A DNA stretch of 64,000 nucleotides from CALXQW01 sp031553045 (GCA_031553045.1 JAVBLZ010000002.1:1-64000), one strand, 5' to 3'. Positions 34,779 to 44,449 are shown, counted from the first letter of the stretch. Notes: generated from the sequence alone by a model not told the origin. Numbers and translations are program-made.

Positions 34779-34818
34779 AATTTAGCCTGAGTATAATTTT
34801 AAGCAAGCTTTTTTTAAA
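34779..34818 (-). promoter_or_regulatory. Putative tRNA-Pro promoter
   Basis: On the minus strand: the A-tract block TTTTAAAAAAAGCTTGC (about 34818-34802), -35 TTGCTT (34806-34801), a 16-base spacer, then -10 TAAATT (34784-34779), 19 bases before the tRNA. Layout and A-tract block match the tRNA-Lys promoter. Confidence 0.6.
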
Positions 34819-35171
34819 AGACCATGGGAAAATTCTTAATTATTTGATGAGGGAAATTCTTCCCCAAAAGTCTCAAAAAAATCGGTAAAAAAATACCCCA
34901 AAAATTCCATTAAATTTGCCTCAACACGCACATCAAAATTTTTGCTGAAATAAATGAGATATTAAAAGTCTTAAATATGCTGAAATAAAGGGCTTTATTG
35001 CGATATAACTTTTTGGGAATATGCAATAAAAATATCAGTTTTTTTTAACAAAATTATGTTAAAAAAATCTCAAAAAAATTAGCTTTTTTTGTTGCGCAAA
35101 AAATCTCAAAATATAGATTCAACTTTTAATGCTTTTTTAAGTAAAATAAATTTAATAAACAACATATAAAA
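34819..35171. other. AT-rich intergenic region upstream of gyrB
   Basis: About 350 bases without a credible gene. A/T runs are frequent, and a motif close to AAA(T/G)TCTCAAAA occurs near 34867, 35066 and 35101. TGCTGAAATAAA occurs twice (about 34939 and 34978). A possible gyrB promoter is TTGCGC (35092-35097), a 16-base spacer, then TAGATT (35114-35119). No DnaA boxes were seen. In other bacteria AT-rich gyrB promoters respond to supercoiling; that is only suggested here. Confidence 0.5.
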
Positions 35172-37655
35172 ATGTCTGACGAAACAAAAAACCATGATAG
35201 TTATGACGCATCCAAAATCCAAAAATTGGAAGGTTTGGAAGGCGTAAGAAAACGTCCCGATATGTACATCGGCGACACAAATGAAAGAGGCCTGCACCAC
35301 TGCGTATTTGAAATTGTAGATAATTCCATAGACGAAGCTCTCGCCGGATTCTGCACAAAAATTAAGGTGATGATACACGTCAACGGCGCTTGCTCCATCG
35401 AAGACAACGGCAGAGGCATTCCTGTTGACATCCACCCAAAATACAACATTCCTGCGCTTGAGCTTGTGATGACAAATTTGCATGCGGGCGGAAAATTCGG
35501 CAAGGGTGCATATCAGGTGTCCGGTGGTTTGCACGGCGTGGGCGCAAAGTGCGTCAATGCGGTCAGCGATTATTTTGAAGTTGAAGTCCGCAAAAACGGC
35601 CAAATTTACCGTATGGAATTTTCCAGAGGCAAGACAACTTCGCACATGACTATTGTCGGCAAAACAAAAACTTCCGGCACAAAAATTCTCTTCACGCCAG
35701 ACCCTGAAATTTTCCTCCTTACCAGGGAATTTAAGTATGAAATTCTTTCAAAGCGTCTGCGTGAGTTGGCTTTCTTAAACCCAGGCATTACCATATCGCT
35801 TGTGGACGAGCGCTCAAACAAAACTGAGGATTTTCAATTCAAAGACGGCATCAGCGAATATGTTGAGTTCCTCAACAAAAATAAAGACGTGGTGAATCCA
35901 AAGGTCATAGCATTTTCTGGCGAATCGCTTGCGGCTGAAGGCTCAGACAGAATGATAGTGGTGGATATAGCCCTGCAATATAATGACTCTTACAATGAGC
36001 AGGTTTATTCTTACGCAAATTCCATCAACAACGTTGAAGGCGGAACACACCTGAGCGGTTTCAGAACTGCGCTTACAAGGGTGATAAACAATTACGCCAA
36101 ATCCAACAATTTAATCAAAGAAAAAGACCCTGCCATAAGCGGGGACGACTGCCGTGAGGGTCTTACTGCGGTCATAAGCGTAAAAGTGCCTGAACCTCGC
36201 TTTGAAGGTCAAACAAAGACAAAACTTTCCAACGGCGAAGTTGACGGCATAGTTCAAAAAATCGTGGGCGAAAAACTCAAATACGCTTTTGAAACAGCGC
36301 CCACTATCGCACGCCGCATTATTGACAAATGCGTGATGGCGGCAAGGGCAAGAGACGCCGCCAGAAAGGCAAGGGAAACTGTCCGCAAAACGGCAATGTC
36401 GGGCGGAGGCTTGCCAGGCAAGCTTTCAGACTGTTCTGAGAAAGACCCAACTCTTTGCGAGCTTTATATCGTGGAAGGCGATTCCGCAGGCGGCAGCGCA
36501 AAAATGGGTCGTGATAGAAAATATCAGGCAATACTTCCAATCAAGGGTAAAATATTAAACGTAGAAAAAGCCCGTTTGGACAAAGTTTTGAACAATACTG
36601 AAATCCGCACAATCATTACCGCTTGCGGTACGGGCATAGGTTCTGACGGCGACGGTGCGTTTGACATATCCAAGGCACGCTATCACAAGGTTGTCATAAT
36701 GACTGACGCCGACGTTGACGGCTCGCACATCCGCACTTTGCTCCTTACGTTTTTCTTCAGACAAATGAGGGGCTTGGTTGAAAGCGGTTATGTTTATATT
36801 GCGCAACCGCCTCTCTATAAAATCAAACGCAAGAAGCGCGAGCAATATGTCATGAATGATTCTGAGCTTAACAAAATTCTTTTAGAGCTCGGCAGTGAAG
36901 ACGTAACGCTCAAGCGCATTTCCGACAGTCTTGAATTTCCATCTGCAAAGGTTGATAAAATTGTTGAGCTCTTTGCAAGGATAGAGGCTTTGGGCGGCGG
37001 CATTACCCGCTACGGTTGCCCGCTTTACACCTATCTTGATTCGCAGGAAGACGGCCGTCTTCCAAAGTACATCGCCAGAGTGCGCACGGGCAATCGTGAA
37101 GAATTCAAATTCCTTCACAATGACGACGAGCGTTCAAGTTTCTATATAGAGTACGGGAATTCTGAAGATATTTTTGAATCTAACACGGTGCGTGAAGTTA
37201 TGGACAACGGCGTGAAAGTTCAGCAAAGGCTCAGCGTCTATGAAATTTATGAATCTGTGCAGCTTGAAAAACTGCTTTCAGAAATAGCAAAAGTCGGCCT
37301 TGTTATAAGGGCTTATACGCCGACGGAATATCCAAAATATCTGCTCACAGAAAAAAGCGATGTTGATTCCAAAAACGTAATCAAGCTGCATTCAATTTTG
37401 GAACTTGTCGGCAAAATCCGTGAGATGGGCAGAAAAGGCCTTTCCATACAGCGTTACAAAGGCTTGGGCGAGATGAACGCAAAACAGCTTTTTGAAACCA
37501 CTATGGACCCTTCAAAGCGCACTTTCCTAAAAGTTACTATTGAAGATGCGGCTGCCGCCGACGCTACATTCTCCATGCTAATGGGTGAAGACGTGCCAAT
37601 CCGCAGGGCTTTCATTGAAGACAACGCCCTCAACACAACATATTTGGATGTATAA
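35172..37655 (+). CDS. gyrB: DNA gyrase subunit B
   Basis: 827 residues. GHKL ATPase with EIVDNSIDEAL and DNGRGIPVD, then GGLHGVGAKCVNAVS. TOPRIM domain with EGDSAGGSA near 434 and MTDADVDGSHIRTLLL near 512. C-terminal QRYKGLGEMN near 760, which ends type IIA B subunits. An insert of about 150 residues between TOPRIM and the C-terminus is as in many Gram-negatives. Paired with gyrA 16 bases downstream. Confidence 0.97.
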   Translation: MSDETKNHDSYDASKIQKLEGLEGVRKRPDMYIGDTNERGLHHCVFEIVDNSIDEALAGFCTKIKVMIHVNGACSIEDNGRGIPVDIHPKYNIPALELVMTNLHAGGKFGKGAYQVSGGLHGVGAKCVNAVSDYFEVEVRKNGQIYRMEFSRGKTTSHMTIVGKTKTSGTKILFTPDPEIFLLTREFKYEILSKRLRELAFLNPGITISLVDERSNKTEDFQFKDGISEYVEFLNKNKDVVNPKVIAFSGESLAAEGSDRMIVVDIALQYNDSYNEQVYSYANSINNVEGGTHLSGFRTALTRVINNYAKSNNLIKEKDPAISGDDCREGLTAVISVKVPEPRFEGQTKTKLSNGEVDGIVQKIVGEKLKYAFETAPTIARRIIDKCVMAARARDAARKARETVRKTAMSGGGLPGKLSDCSEKDPTLCELYIVEGDSAGGSAKMGRDRKYQAILPIKGKILNVEKARLDKVLNNTEIRTIITACGTGIGSDGDGAFDISKARYHKVVIMTDADVDGSHIRTLLLTFFFRQMRGLVESGYVYIAQPPLYKIKRKKREQYVMNDSELNKILLELGSEDVTLKRISDSLEFPSAKVDKIVELFARIEALGGGITRYGCPLYTYLDSQEDGRLPKYIARVRTGNREEFKFLHNDDERSSFYIEYGNSEDIFESNTVREVMDNGVKVQQRLSVYEIYESVQLEKLLSEIAKVGLVIRAYTPTEYPKYLLTEKSDVDSKNVIKLHSILELVGKIREMGRKGLSIQRYKGLGEMNAKQLFETTMDPSKRTFLKVTIEDAAAADATFSMLMGEDVPIRRAFIEDNALNTTYLDV

Positions 37656-37671
37656 TAATTAGAAAGTTTTT

Positions 37672-40152
37672 ATGTACACAGAAAACGAAAAAATTTCAGA
37701 TGCGAGCATATCGCAGATAATGCAGAGCGCATACATTGACTACTCAATGTCTGTGATAGTTTCACGCGCACTGCCGGACGTAAGAGACGGCCTCAAGCCC
37801 GTTCAACGAAGGGTTTTATACGCAATGTTGCGTGAAGGTCTTTTGCACAACAGGTCTTTTACAAAGTGCGCAGGCGTGGTTGGTGAAGTTCTGAAAAACT
37901 ATCACCCGCACGGCGACGCCTCAGTTTATGACACGCTTACCCGCATGGCGCAAGACTGGGTCATGCGTTACCCGCTTGTTATGCCGCAGGGCAACTTCGG
38001 CTCTATCGAGGGCGACTCGGCTGCCGCTTACCGATATACGGAGTGTAAGCTTTCCGCAATAGCGGAGGAGCTATTGAGCGACTTGGATAGCGACACGGTT
38101 GACTTTGTTGCCAATTACAATGAGGCAACCACTGAACCAACCGTTTTGCCAAGTGCCTTGCCAACGCTTCTTATGAACGGCTCTACGGGTATTGCTGTTG
38201 GTATGACAACCAATATTCCGCCGCACAATCTTGATGAGCTTATTGAAGGTATCTGCATGCTCATAGATAATCCAAACACAAGCATTGAAGCTTTGATGGG
38301 TGCAATTAAAGGTCCAGATTTTCCGACGGGCGGCGTGATTGTGGGCAGGGCGGGCATAGACAGTTACATGAAGACCGGCCGTGGCATAGTCCGCATGAGG
38401 GGTGTTGCAAACGTTGAAGAAATAAAGGGCGGCAAAGAACAGATTGTCATCACTGAAATTCCGTACAACGTAAACAGAAACACTTTGGTTGAAAATATTG
38501 CAAATTTGGTTACGGACAAAATCATTCCGGAAATCAGCAATGTAGCCAATGAGTCTGACGAAAATACACGCATAGTTATAGAGCTTAAAAGGGGTGAAGC
38601 GCCAAGGGTTGTTCTAAACAAACTCTTTAAGCACACGGCTCTTGAGTCTTCTTTTGGCGTGATATTGCTGGCGTTGGACAGGCGCAAGCCAAAGCAGATG
38701 AACATCAAGGAAATGCTTGAGTGTTACATCGAACATAGAAGAGACGTCATTTACAGGCGCACTCAATTTATGCTCCGCAAGGCTGAAGACAGGGCGCATA
38801 TTTTAGAAGGTTACAAAATTGCGCTCAACAATCTTGATGACTTTATCAAAATCATACGTGCATCCAAAGATAGGGATGAGGCAAGAACTGCTCTCATGGC
38901 AAAATACCCAATCAGCGAAAGGCAGACAAACGCAATTTTAGATTTGCGCTTGCACCAGCTCACCGGTTTGGAGCGTGATAAGATTGAAAAAGAATATCTG
39001 GAGCTCATGCGCCTGATTGAAGAATATAAATCAATTTTGGCTTCTGAAAAGAAACTCCTTGGCATAATCAAAAATGAAATCAAGGAAGTGCAGAAAAATT
39101 ATCTCTCTGCCCGCCGCACTCAGATTATCGCTGAAGAAGGTGAGTTCAGGCTTGAAGACGTTATCGCAAATGAAGGCTGCATTATTTCCGTATCGCACAA
39201 CAACTTTATCAAGCGTACGGCCGTGAGCGCATATCGCTCTCAAAAGCGTGGCGGTAAGGGCGTTATCGGTAGCGGCCAGTATGACGATGATTTTATCGAA
39301 CATCTCTTTACCGCCGAAACCCATGACTATATCATGTTCTTCATGAATAATGGCAGGGTGTATGTGCACAAAGTTTATGAAATTCCTGAAGGCACTCGCA
39401 TTTCAAAGGGGCGCTCCATAAAAAATGTTTTGGAGCTTAAGGCTGACGAAAAAGTTGCCGCAATGATTTGTGTGAAAAGCTTGGAGGAAGAAAAGGGCTT
39501 GGTCATGGCAACAAAACAAGGCGTTGTAAAAAAGACCATGCTTGAAGATTATAAAAATTGCCGCAAGGGCGGTATAATCGGCATAAACCTCGACGAAGGC
39601 GACGACTTGATTGGCGTAATACTTGTGGAAAAAGACGCCGACGTAATCTTGATTACAAGACAAGGAATGTCCATACGCTTCAAAGAAACTGATTTGCGTG
39701 CGCAAGGCAGGGCAACCCGTGGCGTGCGCGGCGTAACGCTCAAGAAAGAAAACGATTGTGTTAAGGCAATCGTAGGCATAGACGCAGACTCAACTTTGCT
39801 CATCGCCGGCGAACACGGCCAAGGCAAACGTACAGAGTATGAAGAATATCGCCTGCAAAACAGGGGCGGTAGCGGCGTGATTGCAATCAAAACTCACGGC
39901 GTGGCGGGTGCGCTCAGCGTGCGTGAAAATGATGAAGTCATGATGATTACTCAGGGCGGGCAAGCCGTGCGTTCACCCGTAAAAGGCGTGCGTGTAATAG
40001 GCAGAACCACTCAAGGCGTACGTCTCATCAACCTCGCCGAAGGAGACAAGCTCATCGGTATCTGTAAAGTCATTAATGTCAGAGACGGCGAAACTGAAGA
40101 TTCTGGGGAAGAAACTGAAACAGAAGATGTTGTCGAAACAGATGCCGAATAA
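37672..40152 (+). CDS. gyrA: DNA gyrase subunit A
   Basis: 826 residues. The catalytic Tyr is Y122 in AAYRYTE, the same number as in E. coli. The quinolone region reads HPHGDASVYD (78-87), so position 83 is Ala instead of Ser while Asp87 is kept. The C-terminal domain has the GyrA box as QKRGGKG (canonical QRRGGKG), which supports gyrase rather than topoisomerase IV. It ends in an acidic Glu-rich tail. The stop codon sits in a small GATGCC...GGCATC hairpin. Confidence 0.97.
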   Translation: MYTENEKISDASISQIMQSAYIDYSMSVIVSRALPDVRDGLKPVQRRVLYAMLREGLLHNRSFTKCAGVVGEVLKNYHPHGDASVYDTLTRMAQDWVMRYPLVMPQGNFGSIEGDSAAAYRYTECKLSAIAEELLSDLDSDTVDFVANYNEATTEPTVLPSALPTLLMNGSTGIAVGMTTNIPPHNLDELIEGICMLIDNPNTSIEALMGAIKGPDFPTGGVIVGRAGIDSYMKTGRGIVRMRGVANVEEIKGGKEQIVITEIPYNVNRNTLVENIANLVTDKIIPEISNVANESDENTRIVIELKRGEAPRVVLNKLFKHTALESSFGVILLALDRRKPKQMNIKEMLECYIEHRRDVIYRRTQFMLRKAEDRAHILEGYKIALNNLDDFIKIIRASKDRDEARTALMAKYPISERQTNAILDLRLHQLTGLERDKIEKEYLELMRLIEEYKSILASEKKLLGIIKNEIKEVQKNYLSARRTQIIAEEGEFRLEDVIANEGCIISVSHNNFIKRTAVSAYRSQKRGGKGVIGSGQYDDDFIEHLFTAETHDYIMFFMNNGRVYVHKVYEIPEGTRISKGRSIKNVLELKADEKVAAMICVKSLEEEKGLVMATKQGVVKKTMLEDYKNCRKGGIIGINLDEGDDLIGVILVEKDADVILITRQGMSIRFKETDLRAQGRATRGVRGVTLKKENDCVKAIVGIDADSTLLIAGEHGQGKRTEYEEYRLQNRGGSGVIAIKTHGVAGALSVRENDEVMMITQGGQAVRSPVKGVRVIGRTTQGVRLINLAEGDKLIGICKVINVRDGETEDSGEETETEDVVETDAE

Positions 40153-40190
40153 GGCATCCTGAAATCACGCTTGATGCTCCGTTTTAAAAA

Positions 40191-40240
40191 ACCCTGCACT
40201 GGTTGCGTACATTAGTACGTTTCCGGCGCAGGTTTTTTTT
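40191..40240 (+). terminator. Strong terminator after gyrA
   Basis: A three-tier stem: CCTGC/GCAGG, CTGG/CCGG and GCGTAC/GTACGT closed by an ATTA tetraloop, ending in eight T. Confidence 0.85.
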
Positions 40241-40264
40241 ATACTCGTCTGAAGCGCAATTTGA

Positions 40265-40313
40265 CGAGGTGGCACTGCTTGCATACATTAGTATGTGTCC
40301 AGCTCAGTTTTTT
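40265..40313 (+). terminator. Second, related terminator-like hairpin
   Basis: GCATAC-ATTA-GTATGT (40281-40296) with weaker outer pairing (CTG/CAG), then TTTTTT. It shares its inner design and flanks (TGC.TACATTAGTA.GT.TCC.GC.CAG) with the preceding terminator, so it is probably a diverged duplicate. Confidence 0.6.
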
Positions 40314-40356
40314 ATTTCCTTGAAAATACTGAAACCCTCTGAAAGACTTGCGGTCT

Positions 40357-40530
40357 GTGAAAAAACTATTTGTGGTCATTTTAATTTCTGTGTCGCTTTT
40401 GCTTGGCGGCTGCAATGTGGCTTTTGCGCCTGCCATGCTAATTTTGCTTTTAAAAAATGACGAATCAACACAGATTGAAACTCAAGAAATCAAACTGCAA
40501 AAAAATATAGAGCCTGCGGCTTTGGCTTAG
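40357..40530 (+). CDS. Tiny lipoprotein
   Basis: 57 residues from a GTG start; a TTG three codons earlier is the alternative. KKLFVVILISVSLLLGGC is a lipoprotein signal with lipobox LLGGC. The remaining part has a second hydrophobic patch (APAMLILLL) and a polar tail. Family not recognised; such entericidin-sized lipoproteins are hard to call by eye. Confidence 0.45.
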   Translation: MKKLFVVILISVSLLLGGCNVAFAPAMLILLLKNDESTQIETQEIKLQKNIEPAALA

Positions 40531-40659
40531 TTGCCATTTTGAGGGCTTTAAATATCTCGCATTCTTGCATTTTAGTGCAATTAGAGGCATTTCCGCCGTC
40601 AATCTTTTTTGTTGCCCTATTTGTCATATTTGCATTTAATTTTGCGAAATTTTTTTTAT

Positions 40660-43600
40660 ATGTTTTTAAAACAAGTAACAATTAACGGCTTCAAAAGTTT
40701 TGCGGATAAAACTACCATGACTTTGCCCAAGGGTATCACCTGTATTGTTGGCCCCAACGGTTGCGGCAAGAGCAATATTGTGGACGCGATAAGATGGGTT
40801 TTGGGTGAGCAATCCGCAAAGGCGTTGCGAGGCGGCAAGATGCAAGATGTCATATTTCAGGGTACGGATAAACGCAAACCCCTGCAATTTTGCGATGTGG
40901 CGCTTTTATTTTCAGACTGCGAAGAACAGCTCAAAATAGGTTTTAATGAGGTAGAAATTTCCAGAAAAGTAACCAGAGACGGCGGCAGCGATTATTGGAT
41001 TAACGGCAAGGCGGCACGCTTAAAGGATATTCAGCAACTATTTATGGACACTGGCATAGGCAGGGTGTCTTACTCTTTCATGGTGCAAGGTCAGATAGAC
41101 CAAATTCTGTCTTCAAACCCCGGTGAGCGCAGGTCTATATTTGAAGAAGCCTCTGGCATAACACGTTACAAAACTCAACGCAAAGAGGCGCTGAACAAAC
41201 TCATACTTGTTGACCAAAATTTGGCTAGAGTTACGGACAGAATTACTGAAATTGACAGGCAAATAGGTACGCTTCGCAAGCAGGCAAGCAAGACTTTGCG
41301 TTACAAGCGCAGAAGCTATCGTCTGCGTCATCTTGATTTGGCTTTGAATGCAAAAAATTATTCTGAGCAAAATCAGGAAATTATCAAGGATGAGGCTGAG
41401 TGTAACAAGCTTGGCGCAGGTCTTTTTGAAGTGGAAAAATTGTTATCGGAAAAAAGTGAGGAGCTTATGCGCCTGCGTGGGCAAAGGGCGGCAATCGGCG
41501 AATCACTAGAATCTCAGCGCCGTGCGGCGGAAGAATTGCGCAGCTCGAAAGACCAAGCGCAAATGAACAGTGAGTTTGCGCTCGTCAGAAAACAAGACCT
41601 TATCAACAGGGACACTCAAATTGAAAACGAACTCAAGAGCCTTTCCGAACAGCTAGAAATGCTCAGTGGCAGGGTCAATAAAGACCAAGAAGTAAAGCAG
41701 ATGCAGTTTGATTTGGTTTCAAATTCCGATGAAGTTCTTAAAGAACACAACTTGGTTTTGGCTGAACTTGAGGAATCTTTGCGCAATGCCGAGGCGGATT
41801 TATCCCGCTTCAAGCAAGATTTGCTAATCAGTGAAGGGTCTGTTACACGCTTGCGCTCAAAGTGCACAACTTTAGAGGTGGACTTAAAATCATATCAAGT
41901 TAATCACGCAAATACGGCGGATAATGTTTTTCAAATCAAAGAGGAGTCTGCAGTTTTAGAGCGTAAAATAGAGGAAGCTTTGTCGGCGCTTAATATGTCT
42001 CAAGAAAGGGTTGCTTCCATAGAGAGTGAAATTTATGAGGCAAATGAACTTGTAAACACGTTGCGTGCAACTTACAGAGACCAGCAGTCTAAGATTCTCA
42101 ACATGGATAGGGTTTTTACCGCCAAGAGCGCAAGGCTTACAATTCTCAATGACTTTCAGGCGAGAATGGAAGGCTTTTCTGAAGGCGTGAAGGCAATTTT
42201 AAAAGGCAAAATTTCAGAATTTATCAGCGCCGATACGGCAAAGGTTGTCAGCCAAAATTTGGAAGTTGACGCTTCTTGGACATTCGCATTTGAAGCAATG
42301 ATGGGCTCGGCGTTAGATGCTGTGGCTTTTGAGAATGCCGATAAAATCGGCGGTGCACTGCAATCTATCAAGGCTCAGGAATTGGGCAAGGCGTGTTTGC
42401 AAATTACAAAAAAAACCAAGGCTTATGAATTTTCAGGCGCAATGCCAAGCGGCACACACAAGGCTTCAGATTGCGTGAGGGCTTCTTCAAACGCTTCAGA
42501 AGCCCTAAAACCCTTTATTGACGGGCTGTTAGAAGGTTGCTATTTCTGCGCAAATATTGAAGATTTTATAAACTTTACAAGGCAAAATGAAGATTTTGCT
42601 TTTGCTTACTGCGCCTCGGCAGATGGCGATGTCTTTGATTCAAGAGGCTTTCTCTATGTTGCAGGTTCTGAAAAAAGTAATACTGAAAACAGTTTCCTTT
42701 TGCGCTCGCAAGAAATCAAACGCCTTAAAGAAGAATTGGAGGCAGACAACAATACCCTCACTGAAATGAATGAGGAGGCAATGCGCATCAATTCCAGAAT
42801 GAACGATGCGGAAGCGGATGTTGAAAACAAGAAGGCTTTGCTTTCAGAAGTTAAGCGTGAAATTTCCTCTATTAATGCGCATGTGCAGGCTATGAAGAAT
42901 AATCTTTCGGAAAAAATTTCCGAGGGTGAAAGAAAAAGCGCACAGTTAAAAGAGATGGAAAATTCCAGATTTGAAGCCCAAGACAGGCTGAATGAGGCCG
43001 TGAAGGAATTGCAAGACGCAGAAAAAGTTATTGCAGAGGGCAAGTCTGGCATAGATTCCAGAGAGGCTTTGCTTGCGGAGCTTCGGGCGCAGAAAGAGCA
43101 AAAGTTTTCAGTGCTTTCAGAGGTGCGTCTGGATTTTGCGGACAAGAAGGCACGTTTGGAAAGCCTCGAAAGAGGTCTTGGCGCAACCATAGAGCAGCAG
43201 CAGGAAACGCGTAACGTCATTGAAAAGCGCCGCCAAGAAAAATCTGAAATTGCGCAGTCTATCGCAAAGTTGGAAAGCGACAGCCTGCAAGAAGGCAATA
43301 ATTCTAAAATCTTTGCCGACAAGCTTGATGAGGCGCTCAAACAAATTTCATCTTCAAAAGAGGTTTTGACAATCTGCGAAGAAAAACTTGCCGAAGCGGA
43401 AGAAACCATATCTCTTGAGCGTCAAAAGCATTCAACGCAAATTAATATGCGCAATGAAATTGAAGTGCGCTTGGCTACTCTTAAATCACGCAGGGATGGC
43501 GTTGTAGAGCGCATACGTTCAGAGTATGACTGCGATATTTCATCTGTGGATTGGAAGATGGAGCTTTGGAAAAGCGATGAAGAATTTGAAATCAAGGTGA

Positions 43601-44391
43601 AACTTGACGATATTGAAGACGGCGAAGTTCAAGCAAAGGCCAAGAAAAATAGGGGCGAACCAACCGAGGCAGACTTTGCCTCCATGGACTCTACCGATTT
43701 TTCGATAGTTGAAAATGAAGTCAGAGAACTGCGTGAAAGCATAAGCGCAATGGGGGCTGTAAATCTTGTGGCTATCGACGAATACGCCGAACTTAAAGAA
43801 CGTTTTGACTTTTTGAAAACCCAGAGCGATGACTTGTGGGCGTCTAAAAATGAGCTTGTTGCGGCAATAGATGAAATCAACGCAACGTCTCAAAAAATGT
43901 TTGCGGACACTTTTGAGCAGATAAGAAAGAATTTTGAATTCACATTCAAAAAAGTTTTCGGCGGCGGTTCGGCAGATTTGAAATTGGTTGAAAATGAAGA
44001 TGTCTTGGATAGTGGCATAGAGATAATTGCCCGTCCTCCAAGTACGGTTCTTAAAAGTTTGTCTTTGCTTTCAGGCGGACAGCGCACAATGACGGCGGTG
44101 GCATTGCTCTTTGCAATCTACATGGTAAAGCCTTCTCCATTCTGCGTGCTTGACGAGCTTGATGCGCCGCTTGACGACGCCAATATCGGCAGATACACAG
44201 ATTTGCTCAAAGAATTTACAAGGTATTCCCAATTTTTGGTGGTCAGCCACAACAAGCGTACGGTTTCGGCGGCAAATACGATATATGGCGTAACGCAACC
44301 TGAAAGAGGCGTTACAAAACTTATATCAATGCGTTTCAACCCCGCCAGTGGCGAGACGGAACAAGACACTTCTCAGGCGGAGTCTGCGTAA
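40660..44391 (+). CDS. smc: Chromosome segregation protein SMC
   Basis: 1243 residues from the ATG at 40660; a longer reading to 40609 adds 17 residues ahead of the conserved start FLKQVTINGFKSF and is rejected. Walker A GPNGCGKSN at 31-39; long coiled coil; hinge at about 510-665 (ILKGKISEF to FDSRGFLYVAG); second coiled coil; ABC signature LSGGQRTM near 1138; Walker B CVLDELDAPLDD near 1164. It condenses and aligns chromosomes with ScpA/ScpB. Full length. Confidence 0.97.
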   Translation: MFLKQVTINGFKSFADKTTMTLPKGITCIVGPNGCGKSNIVDAIRWVLGEQSAKALRGGKMQDVIFQGTDKRKPLQFCDVALLFSDCEEQLKIGFNEVEISRKVTRDGGSDYWINGKAARLKDIQQLFMDTGIGRVSYSFMVQGQIDQILSSNPGERRSIFEEASGITRYKTQRKEALNKLILVDQNLARVTDRITEIDRQIGTLRKQASKTLRYKRRSYRLRHLDLALNAKNYSEQNQEIIKDEAECNKLGAGLFEVEKLLSEKSEELMRLRGQRAAIGESLESQRRAAEELRSSKDQAQMNSEFALVRKQDLINRDTQIENELKSLSEQLEMLSGRVNKDQEVKQMQFDLVSNSDEVLKEHNLVLAELEESLRNAEADLSRFKQDLLISEGSVTRLRSKCTTLEVDLKSYQVNHANTADNVFQIKEESAVLERKIEEALSALNMSQERVASIESEIYEANELVNTLRATYRDQQSKILNMDRVFTAKSARLTILNDFQARMEGFSEGVKAILKGKISEFISADTAKVVSQNLEVDASWTFAFEAMMGSALDAVAFENADKIGGALQSIKAQELGKACLQITKKTKAYEFSGAMPSGTHKASDCVRASSNASEALKPFIDGLLEGCYFCANIEDFINFTRQNEDFAFAYCASADGDVFDSRGFLYVAGSEKSNTENSFLLRSQEIKRLKEELEADNNTLTEMNEEAMRINSRMNDAEADVENKKALLSEVKREISSINAHVQAMKNNLSEKISEGERKSAQLKEMENSRFEAQDRLNEAVKELQDAEKVIAEGKSGIDSREALLAELRAQKEQKFSVLSEVRLDFADKKARLESLERGLGATIEQQQETRNVIEKRRQEKSEIAQSIAKLESDSLQEGNNSKIFADKLDEALKQISSSKEVLTICEEKLAEAEETISLERQKHSTQINMRNEIEVRLATLKSRRDGVVERIRSEYDCDISSVDWKMELWKSDEEFEIKVKLDDIEDGEVQAKAKKNRGEPTEADFASMDSTDFSIVENEVRELRESISAMGAVNLVAIDEYAELKERFDFLKTQSDDLWASKNELVAAIDEINATSQKMFADTFEQIRKNFEFTFKKVFGGGSADLKLVENEDVLDSGIEIIARPPSTVLKSLSLLSGGQRTMTAVALLFAIYMVKPSPFCVLDELDAPLDDANIGRYTDLLKEFTRYSQFLVVSHNKRTVSAANTIYGVTQPERGVTKLISMRFNPASGETEQDTSQAESA

Positions 44392-44419
44392 AAAAATCAA
44401 ATATTTTTTTAACCCACAA

Positions 44420-44449
44420 AAAGGCGGAAGATTTATTCCGTCTTTTTTA
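44420..44449. terminator. Bidirectional terminator between smc and the sulfatase gene
   Basis: AAAGGCGGAA (44420-44429) pairs with TTCCGTCTTT (44436-44445, one G-T), flanked by A's on the left and T's on the right, so it can work in both directions. The stop codon of the convergent sulfatase gene is in its loop (44433-44435). Confidence 0.8.

Noticed and set aside
34819..35171. Possible replication origin next to gyrB
   Set aside because: AT-rich, but no DnaA boxes of the TTATCCACA type and no dnaA or dnaN gene in the window.
35106..35645. Reading frame of about 180 codons opposite the start of gyrB
   Set aside because: It overlaps the conserved gyrB start on the other strand and has no recognisable domain; it is a shadow frame.
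42654..43409. Ser-rich 251-codon frame opposite smc
   Set aside because: Ser/Ala/Leu-rich composition is the expected antisense of the coiled coil of SMC; no ribosome site or domain.
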